From CAVPMN01 sp963706425 (GTDB lineage: Bacteria > Actinomycetota > Acidimicrobiia > Acidimicrobiales > Acidimicrobilacustridaceae): a stretch of 64,000 nt of DNA. Below the pieces are notes generated by a model, which saw nothing but the letters and a program-made list of their open reading frames with translations, did no database searches and was not told the origin of the DNA. Numbering within the stretch: position 1 is the first letter of the stretch; each line of letters starts with the position of its first letter. Below, in pieces: positions 45,924 to 54,860 of this stretch. The DNA is taken from assembly GCA_963706425.1 (NCBI GenBank), contig CAVPMN010000020.1, positions 1,674,001 through 1,738,000 on the forward strand. Reading direction: 5' to 3'. Position numbers and translations under genes: made by a program.

Positions 45924-47291
45924 TCAGCGAGCGGTGTAGGCCGCGTAGCCGCCGAGCAGATCGCTCACGTCGTCGAACCCCTCCGCCGCGAGCAGGCTGG
46001 CGGCGATGCTCGAGCGATAGCCGCCTGCGCAGAACACGACGGTGGGACGGGCGGCATCGAGCTCGCTCAGGCGACGGCGCAGCTCGGCCAAGGGGATGTG
46101 CGCGGCACCGTCGATCGTCCCGAGCCTGACTTCACCGTCGTTGCGGATGTCGACGACCTGCAGCGGCACGCCGTCGCGCTGTCGCTGCGCCAGGTCGGCG
46201 GCGCTGACGCGGGAGCTCCGCTCCACCACCTCGTCGTGCTCGACGAAGGTGCGCAACGGATCGGCCAGCTGGCCGACCACGTTGTCGAAGCCGATGCGCG
46301 CCAGCCGGTTCCTCGCCTCCACCGCGCCGTCGGGGTCGACGACCAGCACGACCGGCGTGGTCGGGTCGACGATGCTGCCGACGTATTCGGCGAACCGCCC
46401 GCCGAGGCCCACGTTGACCGAGCCTCGCAGATGACCGGCCGCGAACTCGGCGGCGTCGCGCGTGTCGATGATCGTGGCGCCTTCGTCGCGCAGTGCGTCG
46501 ACCTCGGCGAGGGTGAGTGACCTGACCTCGGCGTGCTCGTCGAGCAACGGCCGCTCCCGCTTGTTGAGGCCTGCGTCGAACGCGAAGTAGCCGGGCGCGC
46601 TCGGCTGTCCGTCGGTGACCACCGCCACGAACTCGTCGACGCCCATCGGCGCCAGCGCGTAGTTGGTGCGGCGCTGCTCGCCGATGGTGGACGACGTCTC
46701 GGTGGAGAGGCTCTTGCCGCATGCCGAGCCGGCGCCGTGGCCGGGGAACACCTTGGTGTCGTCAGGCAGGGTGAGCAGCTTGTCGTGCACTGATCGGTAG
46801 AGCATGGTGCCGAGCTCCTCGGCGGTGACGCCTACAGAGGTGAGCAGATCGGGCCGCCCGACATCACCGATGAACAACGTGTCGCCAGTGAGGACACCGA
46901 AGGGCACCGCGTCGTCGGCATGCTCGAACACCACCACGCTGATCGACTCGGGCGTGTGCCCCGGCGTCGAGCGGATCTCGAGCACGACGTCGCCGAGTGA
47001 GATGCGCTCGCCATCGGCCAACAGCCGCGCCGGGAACTCGGGGGCGGCCTGGTCGCCGTAGGCGATGGTGGCGCCGGTGGCCTCGGCCAGCTCGAGATGG
47101 CCCGACAGGAAGTCGGCGTGGAAGTGCGTCTCGATCACGAGCTCGATGCGCAGGCCGTGCTCCGCCGCGCTGCGCAGGTACTCGTCGACGTCCCGGCGGG
47201 GATCGACCACCACGGCCCGACCCGTGGTCTGGTCACCGATGAGATACGACGCCTGGGAGAGGCAGTCGAGGTAGTGCTGCTCGAAGATCAT
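45924..47291 (-). CDS. CstB-like persulfide dioxygenase - sulfurtransferase
   Basis: 455 residues in three domains. Residues 1-235 are a metallo-beta-lactamase-fold persulfide dioxygenase with the metal motif THFHADFLSGH (about residue 55), GDTLFIGDVGRPDL and FPGHGAGSACG. A rhodanese-like domain (about 250-345) has Asp-Pro-Asp where the catalytic Cys should be (VVLVVDPDG), so it is a pseudo-rhodanese. A second rhodanese (about 360-455) keeps the cysteine in VVFCAGGYRSS. The same dioxygenase, pseudo-rhodanese, rhodanese order is found in staphylococcal CstB, which turns persulfides into thiosulfate. A CsoR/CstR-type dyad lies 9 bp before the start. Confidence 0.88.
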   Translation of the reverse strand: MIFEQHYLDCLSQASYLIGDQTTGRAVVVDPRRDVDEYLRSAAEHGLRIELVIETHFHADFLSGHLELAEATGATIAYGDQAAPEFPARLLADGERISLGDVVLEIRSTPGHTPESISVVVFEHADDAVPFGVLTGDTLFIGDVGRPDLLTSVGVTAEELGTMLYRSVHDKLLTLPDDTKVFPGHGAGSACGKSLSTETSSTIGEQRRTNYALAPMGVDEFVAVVTDGQPSAPGYFAFDAGLNKRERPLLDEHAEVRSLTLAEVDALRDEGATIIDTRDAAEFAAGHLRGSVNVGLGGRFAEYVGSIVDPTTPVVLVVDPDGAVEARNRLARIGFDNVVGQLADPLRTFVEHDEVVERSSRVSAADLAQRQRDGVPLQVVDIRNDGEVRLGTIDGAAHIPLAELRRRLSELDAARPTVVFCAGGYRSSIAASLLAAEGFDDVSDLLGGYAAYTAR

Positions 47292-47300
47292 GGTGCCAGC

Positions 47301-47316
47301 ATACCCCCCTGGGTAT
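47301..47316. promoter_or_regulatory. CsoR/CstR-family type operator dyad
   Basis: ATACCCCCCTGGGTAT is a perfect ATACCC/GGGTAT dyad with a C-rich core, the form bound by CsoR-family repressors including the persulfide sensor CstR. It ends 10 nt before the ATG of the CstB-like gene and touches the znuC stop. On the minus strand TAATAC overlaps its edge as a possible -10. No CsoR-family gene is present in the window. Confidence 0.65.
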
Positions 47317-48119
47317 TAGCTCAGGCCATGCTCATGGCCGTGGCCGTGCTCGTGGCCATGCGGTTCCTCAGTGACCACCAGCGTGCCCTCCAACTGTCGG
47401 ATGCTCACACCGAAGGTCTCGAGCAGGTGCTCGGTGGTGAGCACCTGCTCGGGCGAGCCGGCGGCCACCACCCGACCGGCCAACAGCAGCACGAGGTCGG
47501 CCCGCGCCGCCTCGCCGATGTCGTGGGTCGCCACCACCACGCTGGCCCCCCTCGCCAGCTCGTCGCGGACAGCCTGTTGGTAGACCTCCTGACCTCGGGC
47601 GTCGATGCCCGCCGTGGGCTCGTCGAGCACGAGCAGGTCGGCCTGACGGGCGAGGGCCTGCGCCAGGTAGGTGCGCTGCTGCTGGCCGCCCGACAGATCG
47701 CGCAGCGGCCGCTTGGCCAGATCGGTGATGGCCAGGCGCTCGAGCGCACCATCGACCAGCGCGTCGTCAGCCGGGCCGAGTCGACCGAGCAAACCGTGAT
47801 CGGCGAACCGGCCCATGCGCACCACGTCGCGGGCCCGCAGGGGCAACACGAACGCGTTGGGATGGAACTGGCTGACGTAGGCGACGCGGGCGGGTGCCTG
47901 CCCGGCCTCGGCACCGAGCACCGACAGCTCGCCCGAGATCGGCGGCAGCAGGCCCACGAGCGTCTTGAGCAGCGTCGACTTGCCCGAGCCGTTGGTGCCG
48001 ACGAGCGCGACCAGACGTCCGGGTTCGATGGTGAGGTCGACGCCGTCGAGCACGGCGCGTCCCGAGTAGCCGACGGCCAGACGAGAGGCCGAGACGGCGG
48101 GGGCGACGGTCGGGATCAC
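47316..48119 (-). CDS. znuC: Zinc ABC transporter ATP-binding protein with a His-rich tail
   Basis: I use GTG 48119, which overlaps the permease stop by 4 bp (GTGA), giving 267 residues; the open frame upstream is a shadow of the permease. Walker A is GTNGSGKST, the signature LSGGQQQRTYLAQALA, Walker B LLVLDEP and the switch His in VATHD. The last 13 residues (HGHEHGHGHEHGL) are alternate histidines, a likely zinc-binding or sensing tail. It powers the ZnuB channel. Confidence 0.88.
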   Translation of the reverse strand: MIPTVAPAVSASRLAVGYSGRAVLDGVDLTIEPGRLVALVGTNGSGKSTLLKTLVGLLPPISGELSVLGAEAGQAPARVAYVSQFHPNAFVLPLRARDVVRMGRFADHGLLGRLGPADDALVDGALERLAITDLAKRPLRDLSGGQQQRTYLAQALARQADLLVLDEPTAGIDARGQEVYQQAVRDELARGASVVVATHDIGEAARADLVLLLAGRVVAAGSPEQVLTTEHLLETFGVSIRQLEGTLVVTEEPHGHEHGHGHEHGLS

Positions 48120-48981
48120 GCCGAGGCCCCCGTCACCGACATGGTGGTTGGCCGCCGGCCCCACGCCCGGCGGGCGCCCTGGCCGGCCAGGACGAGGAAG
48201 AAGATGGTGACCGCGGACAGACACCACCGCCGCGCCGCCCGGCGATGTTCCAGTGGTAGCTGGCCAACAGCCCGAGGTAGACGGACACGAGCCCGACCCC
48301 GATCGCCCAGCCGACCATCACCCCGACCCGGTGAGCGACGAGCGCGGCAGTGCCCGCAGGAGCGATGAGCATCCCGAAGACGAGCAGGGTGCCGACGGTC
48401 TGGAACGACACCACGACGGTGACGGCGATGAGCAGCATCATCACGAGGTGATAGCGACTCGACCGGAAGCCCGACACGTCGGCCAGCTCCGGATCGACGC
48501 TCAACAGCAGGAACGGCCGGGCGCACACGAACGCGACCAGCACCACGAGCACGGTGGCCACGCCCTGCACCCAGAGATCGTCGGCGCTGATGCCGAGCAG
48601 CTCACCGAAGAGGATGTTCACCAGATCGCCGGTGAAGCTGCGACTGCGCGACACGATCACGACACCGAGCGCCAGCATGCCGACGAAGAGCAGACCGATG
48701 GCGGTGTCCGACGACAGCCGGGAGTGACGGGTCACCAGGCTCACCCCGCCGATCATCGCCGCCGCACCAACCAGGGCGCCGACGACCCCCGGCCATCCCA
48801 GCAGCAACGCTGCGGCCACGCCGGGCAGCACGCCGTGAGCGAGGGCGTCACCGATGAAGGCGAGGCCTCTCAACACCACGAAGGTGCCCACGACCGCGCA
48901 GGCCACCGCCACGAACGCACCCGCCAGCAGCGCCCGCTGCATGAACTCGTTCGCGGTGAACGGATCGACGAACCAGTCCAT
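48116..48981 (-). CDS. znuB: Zinc/manganese ABC transporter permease (one frameshift)
   Basis: Start at ATG 48981, with GTG 48984 just ahead as an alternative. It has eight or so hydrophobic helices and the family segments FMQRALLAGAFVAVACAVVGTFVVLRGLAFIGDALAHGVLPG and FQTVGTLLVFGMLIAPAGTAALV of the cluster 9 metal permeases. A one-base shift near 48237 moves the last helix into another frame (SAVTIFFLVLAGQGARRAWG), which ends at 48116. There it overlaps znuC by 4 bp. Rejoined length is about 288 residues, as expected. Confidence 0.85.
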
Positions 48982-49013
48982 CACCCGAACGTCCCAGCAG
49001 GCACCCGAGCTTC

Positions 49014-50001
49014 CTAGCTGGGCGAGAGGCCCTGCGCCACTCCCTGTGCGATGTCGTCGATGAAGGTGAAGTAGGAGCCGTCGTCGGGCAGGTTGTGGGT
49101 GGCCAACTCGATGACCTCGACGCCGGTCTCCGAGGCGATGGCCTCCGAGAGCGCCGGTGGGGTGCCGATCTCGTTGAAGATCACCGGCACCGACAGGGCC
49201 TCGATCTGCTCACGCAGCTCGGCCAGTTCGGCGGCCGACGGCGCCGACTGCGAGGTCGTCGACGGGATGAGGGCGCCGACGAGCTCGAAGTCGTACTGGC
49301 GGGCGAAGTAGCCCATCGACTCGTGCCCGGTCACGAGCAGCCGCCGGTCGGCCGGGATGACCGCGAGCGTGTCGACGGTCTGGGCGTCGAGATCGTCGAG
49401 GCGGGCCTCGAGGTCGGCGGTGGCCTCGGTGAGGTCGACCCCGAGCGCGGCCGACGCCTCCGGACCGAGCGCGGCCGACGACCTGCTTCATCGACACCGG
49501 GTCGACCCAGAAATGCGGGTCGTCACCCTCGTGCTCGTGGTCGTGCTCCTCGCCTGCCTCCTCGGCGTGCTCGCCAGCCTCCTCGTCCGTGTGCTCCACG
49601 CCGTCACCGAACTCGCGCACCTCGATGTGGTCGGTGGCCTCGAACACGGGCACGCCGTCGGCCTCGGCCGACTCGATGGCATCGGCCAGCGACTCCTCGA
49701 GATCGAGGCCGTTGGCCACCACCAGGTCCGCGTTGCCGAGCTTCTCGATGTCCTTCGCCGACGGCTGGTAGTCGTGGGGATCGATGCCGTTCGGCATCAG
49801 CACCTCGACCTCGGCGACGTCGCCGAGCAGATCCGACACCACCGCGCCGAGCACCGAGTAGGTCACCACCACCGTCGGCAGGGATCCATCCGTGCCCTCC
49901 GGTCGGGACGCGCCGTCGTCGGACGACGAGCCGCACGCGGCGGCCAGCAGCGCCACCGAGGCGAGCAGGGCCACCACGACACCACGACGACCACCGAGCA
50001 C
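49014..50001 (-). CDS. znuA: Zinc ABC transporter substrate-binding lipoprotein (one frameshift)
   Basis: GTG 50001 with GGAGG 5 nt upstream gives about 328 residues after removing one surplus base near 49480. The lipobox ends LLAAAC. Metal ligands are visible: the His in GIDPHDYQPS, the His in DDPHFWVDP, the His in VTGHESMGYFARQYD, and the C-terminal FNEIGTP region. An acidic His-rich loop (EEHDHEHEGDD and its surroundings, about residues 140-165) is characteristic of zinc-specific ZnuA. The gene is the first of znuABC and has a Zur-like operator upstream. Confidence 0.88.
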
Positions 50002-50015
50002 GAGAACCTCCGACC

Positions 50016-50042
50016 TTCTGGAAACGGGAATGATTTCCAGAA
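50016..50042. promoter_or_regulatory. Candidate Zur operator of znuABC
   Basis: TTCTGGAAA at 50016-50024 is the exact reverse complement of TTTCCAGAA at 50034-50042. The core contains AATCATT-like sequence when read on the minus strand (GGAAATCATTCCCGTTTCC), close to actinobacterial Zur sites. On the minus strand TTGCAG and TATTCT, 18 bp apart, form a promoter whose start point would fall at the dyad. A second small dyad, TGAGAA-AGA-TTCTCA, lies next to it within the promoter. Confidence 0.65.
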
Positions 50043-50105
50043 TAGTGAGAAAGATTCTCAGCCTGCAACCCAACGAGACACAACCCGGTGAGTCGGCAAT
50101 CGGCG

Positions 50106-50369
50106 TCAGGTGCCGGGATCCTCGCCGATCTCCCGCAGTCCGTCGCGCAGCGTGATCCGCAGCCGCCGGGCGATCGCAGGGCTCAGGTGGGCAACCAGCC
50201 CGGCGCCGGCCCGCCCCACTTCCTCGACGGTGAGCACCACCCGGGGCTCGGCGTCGTCGTAGTCGTCGCTGATGGCGACCGCCCACGAGATGGCGGTGAG
50301 CTCGTCGTCCTCGTAGTGCGGTGGGTAGTCCGCGGGGTCGAACGGGTAGTCATCGATCGATCGGCGCAT
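50106..50369 (-). CDS. Small acidic conserved-type protein of unknown function
   Basis: 87 residues. The N-terminal third is very acidic and Tyr/Pro-rich (DDYPFDPADYPPHYEDDE). The rest alternates strands and helices (AVAISDDYDDAEPRVVLTVEEVGRAGAGLVAHLSPAIARRLRITLRDGLREIG). There is no signal or membrane segment. I do not recognise it. It is separated from znuA by the Zur-type promoter region. Confidence 0.6.
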   Translation of the reverse strand: MRRSIDDYPFDPADYPPHYEDDELTAISWAVAISDDYDDAEPRVVLTVEEVGRAGAGLVAHLSPAIARRLRITLRDGLREIGEDPGT

Positions 50370-50441
50370 GCCGCCAGTGTTGCCCAGACGCGGCGACCCC
50401 CGCCGAAGCGGGGGTCGCAGGCCAACTCAGAGAGGGGTCGA

Positions 50442-51225
50442 TCAGCCGGTGAACCGCGGGGTCGCGGTGGCCGCAGCTGTTGCCGTGGTGGTGGGCGCCA
50501 CCGTTGTCGTGGTGACCGGCACGTCGCAGAGCTCCTCGTCGATCACCTTGACGAAGGCGCCGATGTCGCCGTCGTTGCCACCGATGGCGTAGACCACGTA
50601 TTGGGTGCCCTCGTCGAACGGGCCGAGGTCACCGAGCGCAGCGGCCACTGAACCGTCGACCTGGATCTCGACGTTCTCGGCCACCGTCCCCGCCGGCACC
50701 TCGAGAGTGGCCTGAGCCCCCTCGTCGAGCCCGGAGACGAGCGTGGTCTCGGTGCCCCCGACGGTTGCCACCACGTCGACCGGCTGCGCCTGACTGTCGG
50801 CCGCATGGCGCACGGTGACCCTCGACTGGCCGGCATCGAGGCAGTCGTTGTCGTTCGGCCACACGACGATGGTCGGGCCGGTGGACGGCCACGTGGCGGC
50901 CGCCGTGATGTCATCGCCAGCGGCGACCGGGAGGTCGGCCTGGATATCGGGCTCGCCGTGCACAGGCCTGATCGGCGCCGATGAAGATCTCGACGTTGTA
51001 CGTGCCGGGCTCGAGGTCGAGCGGGCCGATGCTGTCGCCGGTGTTGAAGGTGCCGTCGACCACCTCGTCGTCCACGCAAAGCGTGACCTCGAGGCTCTGG
51101 CCCGCGTCGTAGGTGGCGGCGTGCACGATCGTGACGGCGCCGGTGCCGGCGACGCCGGCTCCTGCGGTGGTGGGGAGCAAGGCCAAGCCGAGTAGGGCGG
51201 CGGCCAGAGCGGCGATTCGTTGCAT
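50442..51225 (-). CDS. Secreted DUF4397-domain protein (one frameshift)
   Basis: ATG 51225 follows GAAGGAG and gives about 260 residues after removing one surplus base near 50963. A Sec signal peptide (about residues 1-22) precedes VTIVHAATYDAGQSLEVTLCVDDEVVDGTFNTGDSIGPLDLEPGTYNVEIFIGADQAC, the DUF4397 pattern. The second part (PVAAGDDITAAATW, VTVRHAADSQAQPVDVVA) repeats the fold. The C-terminus is a Thr-rich tail without a sortase motif. The function of DUF4397 proteins is unknown; they are usually exported. Confidence 0.78.
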
Positions 51226-51338
51226 GTGAGGGGCTCCTTCGTCGATTTGCACCTGCCATGGTAGGTGACCGACGACCACGGCGACAGGATGAGGGTCTCG
51301 CCCGCCGGGGCGCCCCCGGGATGGGGGGTCGACAGGAC

Positions 51339-52425
51339 ATGGGCGTTACCGTGGCGCCCGTGCCTGCCGCCCCCGACGCCTCGCCCTTCCTCGCCGCGTG
51401 CCGGAGCGAGCCCCACGACCGTGTGCCGGTGTGGTTCATGCGCCAGGCCGGGTCGGTCGCTGCCCGAGTACCGCCAGATCCGAGGCGAGGGCAGCATCCT
51501 CGACGCCATCGCCAAGATCCCGAGCTGGCGGCCGAGATCACCCTGCAGCCGGTGCGGCGCTACGGCGTCGATGCCGCCATCCTCTACTCCGACATCGTGG
51601 TGCCGGTGGCCGCCATCGGCTTCGGCGTCGACGTCGCCCCGGGCACCGGGCCGGTCGTGGCCGAGCCGTTCCGCAGCGCGGCCGATCTCGACCGCCTCCG
51701 CCGATCTCGAGCCCCCGCTCGACACGCCCTACGTGCTCGACACCATCGCCATCCTCGTCAACGAGCTGTCGGTGCCGCTGATCGGCTTCGCCGGCGCGCC
51801 GTTCACCGTGGCGTCCTACCTGATCGAGGGCCGACCGTCGCGCACCTACGGCCGCACCAAGGCGCTCATGCACGGCGAGCCGGCGCTCTGGGACGCCCTC
51901 ATGGACCGGCTCGCCGACCTGGCCATCGTGTCGCTGCGGTCGCAGGTCGAGGCGGGCGCCTCGGCGTTGCAGCTCTTCGACAGCTGGGCCGGGGCGCTGT
52001 CGCCGCCCGACTACCAGCGCTTCGTGCTGCCCGCACACACAACGGGTCTTCGCGGCGGTGGCCGATCTCGGCGTGCCGCGCATCCACTTCGGGGTGGGCA
52101 CCGGTGAGCTGCTCGGGCTCATGGCCGCCGCCGGCGCCGACGTGGTGGGCGTCGACTGGCGGGTGCCGCTCGATGTGGCCCGCTCGCGGGTGCCGGCGGG
52201 CATCGCGCTGCAGGGCAACCTCGACCCGGCCGTCTGCCTCGCGCCCTGGGAGGTGGTGGCCGACCAGGCGCGCGACGTGCTCGCCCGCAACGCCGGACAC
52301 CCCGGTCACGTGTTCAACCTCGGTCACGGCGTGCTGCCCGAGACCGACCCGGCCATCCTCGAGCGGGTGGTCGACCTGGTGCACACCGAGGGCACGGTCG
52401 CCGCGGGGAGCGGAGGGGCGAGTGA
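51339..52425 (+). CDS. hemE: Uroporphyrinogen decarboxylase (several frameshifts)
   Basis: The protein is fully recognisable but distributed over all three frames with about five single-base shifts (near 51452, 51522, 51705, 52042 and 52405). The signature FMRQAGRSLPEYR is split by the first shift. LYSDIVVPVAAIGFGVDVAPGTGP, LIGFAGAPFTVASYLIEG, DSWAGALSPPDYQRFVLP and GVDWRVPLDVARSRV follow, ending in FNLGHGVLPETDP. The enzyme decarboxylates uroporphyrinogen III to coproporphyrinogen III. Start ATG 51339 with AGGAC close by. The stop probably overlaps the hemH start as GTGA. High indel density here most likely reflects sequence quality. Confidence 0.85.
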
Positions 52426-53341
52426 GCGAGCTCGGCCTGCTGGTGATGGCCTACGGCACCCCCCGTCGGCCGCGAGGACATCGAGGGCTACTACACGCAC
52501 ATCCGACGCGGCCGACCCCCCACCACCGAGCAGCTCGACGGAGTTGACCGCTCGCTACGCGGCCATCGGCGGGATCTCACCGCTCGCCGAGCGCACCGAG
52601 GCCCAGCGGGCCGCGCTCGAACGAGCGCTCGGCGAGCGGACCGGCGAGCCGGTCCCCGTGGCGCTCGGGCAGAAGCACGCCGCGCCCTTCGTCGAAGACG
52701 GCCTGGCGTCGCTCGCCGATGCGCGGCGTCACGACCGTGGTCGGGCTGGTGCTGGCGCCGCACTTCTCGCGCTTCAGCGTGGGCCAGTACCACGAGCGAG
52801 CCGCCGTGGTCGCGTCCGAACGGGGTGTCGACTACCGCCCGATCGATCACTGGCACCTGCTGCCGGCCTACGTCGACTTCCTCGCCGACGCGCTCACCAC
52901 GGCGCGCGGCGAGGTGCCAGCGAACCACAAGGTGCTCTTCACGGCGCACTCCTTGCCCGAGCGCGTGCTGGCCGACGATCCGTATCCCGACGAGCTGCGC
53001 GCCAGCGCCGAGGCCGTGGCGGACGCGCGTCGGGCTGAGCCCGTGGCCCGACTGGGCGCTGTGCTGGCAGAGCGCGGGGCGCACGCCGGAGCCCTGGCGC
53101 GGTCCCGACATCCTCGAGGTCATCCGCGAGCTGGCGGGCACCGGCGGGGCTCCGACGGGGTGGTGGTGTGCCCGCAGGGCTTCACCGCCGATCACCTCGA
53201 GGTGCTGTACGACCTCGACATCGAGGCTCGGAAGGTCGCCGCTGATGCCGGGTTGGCGTTCGCCGCACCCGGTCGCTCAACGACGACCCCGAGGTGATGG
53301 GCGCGCTGGCCGACCTGGTCCTCGAACGGGCGCGCTCCTGA
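52422..53341 (+). CDS. hemH: Ferrochelatase, probably coproporphyrin type (several frameshifts)
   Basis: GTG 52422 starts SELGLLVMAYGTP. Further segments occur in changing frames: TARYAAIGGISPLAERTEAQ, PVALGQKHAAPFVEDGL, and LAPHFSRFSVGQYHERA with the catalytic His. KVLFTAHSLPERVL carries the catalytic Glu, and VVVCPQGFTADHLEVLYDLDIEA follows. Rejoined length is about 306 residues. At least four shifts are needed (about 52465, 52540, 52720, 53030 and 53150). In actinobacteria this enzyme inserts iron into coproporphyrin III (CpfC), which fits the neighbouring CgoX-like oxidase. The coproheme decarboxylase gene hemQ is not in the window. Confidence 0.85.
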
Positions 53342-54746
53342 TGGCCGGGCGACTCGATCGCCGTCGTCGGTGCGGGCATCACCGGGCTGGCCGCGGCCGT
53401 CGAGTTGGCCCGGCTCGACCCCGACGCCGACATCCAGGTCTTCGAGGCGTCCGACCGGGTCGGGGGCAAGATCCTCACCACCGGGTTCGCCGGTCGGCCG
53501 GTCGACTGCGGCGCCGACGCCTTCCTCGCCCGTGTCCCGGAGGGCATCGAGCTGTGCCGGCGTCTCGGGTTGGCCGACCACCTGGTGAGCCCGGCATCAC
53601 GCCACGCGTACGTCTACAGCCGCGGCGCACTTCGCCCGTTTCCCGCAGGCACGGTGCTCGGCGTGCCCACCGATCTCGACGTGCTGGCGGCGTCTGGCGT
53701 CGTGTCGCCCGCGGGGGTCGAGCGGGCGGCGGCCGACCTCACGATGGGCGGCGACCCGCTGCGCGCCGACCGGTCCGTGGGCGACCTCGTGCGCGAGCGC
53801 TTGGGCGACGAGGTGTTCGAGCGCTTGGTGGCCCCCCTGTTGAGCGGGGTGAACGTGGGCGACGCCGACCAACTGAGCGTCGAAGCCGGCGCGCCGCAGT
53901 TGGCCGCCGCGGTTCGCGATCAGCCGAGCCTCATCGCCGGCCTGCGGGCGCAGGCGTCCGAGCGCGACCGACCCCGACGCCCCGGTGTTCTTCGGCTTGC
54001 CGAACGGCACGCAGACCCTCACCGACACGCTGGCCGCCCAGGCGCGCCAGGCCGGCATCGCCATCCACCTGCGGTCCGACGTCCGCTCGGTGGCGACCAC
54101 TGCTGATGGCGCGCGCTATCGGCTCCACGTCGGCGACGACGCTGACGGCGGCGACCGCACGCTCGACGTCGATGCGGTCGTGCTGGCCACCCCCGACTTC
54201 GTCACCGCCCGCCTGCTCGAGCACCTGGCGCCCGACGTCGCCTCCGGCCTGGCCGCGGTCGACTACGCCTCGGTCGTGATGGTGGCCCTGGCGGTGCCCC
54301 GCGCGGCCATCGGTCGCGATCTCGACGGCAGCGGCTTCCTCGTCGCCCAGCCGGAGGGCTTGGTGCTCACGGCCTGCTCGTGGGCGTCGAGCAAGTGGGC
54401 ACACCTCGACGACGGCGACACGGCCATCCTGCGGGCGTCGGCCGGACGGGCCGACGACCGACGGGCCCTCGAGCTCGGCGACGACGAACTGGTCGAGGCC
54501 CTGTTGGCCGACCTCGGCACCACCATGGCGCTCGACGGTCGACCGTCGGCGATCCGCGTCACCCGTTGGCTCGACGCGCTCCCGCAGTTCCGGCCCGGCC
54601 ACCTCGACCGGGTGGCCGAGTGGCGGGCCCAGCTGGCGACCGACCGTCCGGGTCTGGTGACCGTGGGCGCGGGCATCGAAGGGCTGGGCCTGCCGGCGTG
54701 CATCCGCCAGGCGTGGGCCGCCGCCGCCCAGCTCGCCCCGGCCTGA
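53341..54746 (+). CDS. hemY: Coproporphyrinogen/protoporphyrinogen III oxidase, HemY/CgoX type (at least two frameshifts)
   Basis: ATG 53341 shares its A with the hemH stop (TGATG). After a shift near 53348 the FAD motif IAVVGAGITGLAAAVELARL appears, followed by FEASDRVGGKILTTGFAGRPVDCGADAFLAR, typical of the oxygen-dependent HemY family. A second shift near 53965 leads to VFFGLPNGTQTLTDTL, and the C-terminal FAD contact is LVTVGAGIEGLGLPACIRQAW. Rejoined length is about 467 residues. It oxidises the porphyrinogen, most likely coproporphyrinogen III in a Gram-positive-type pathway. The stop codon lies within the first unit of a 9-bp tandem repeat. Confidence 0.85.
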
Positions 54747-54797
54747 GCGGCCTGAGCGGCCTGAGCGGCCTGAGCGGCCTGAGCGGCCTGAGCGGCC
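54742..54797. repeat. 9-bp tandem repeat starting at the hemY stop codon
   Basis: Six perfect copies of CCTGAGCGG (54742-54795) plus a partial copy. The unit is three codons long, so each copy repeats the in-frame TGA stop of hemY. The array fills half of the gap before the next gene. Confidence 0.9.
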
Positions 54798-54860
54798 AAA
54801 CGGTGCTGTGCGGCCGGGATCGTTCCGCGACCGCTGCCACGCTGCAAAGCTTCCGTAACA

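Noticed and set aside
51339..54746. Genuine pseudogenisation of the late heme genes
   Set aside because: All catalytic motifs survive across the frameshifts, heme is required by the encoded cytochromes, and the shifts are single bases, so sequence error is more likely.
54742..54797. CRISPR-like array
   Set aside because: The repeats are directly adjacent 9-bp units with no spacers, and no cas genes are present.
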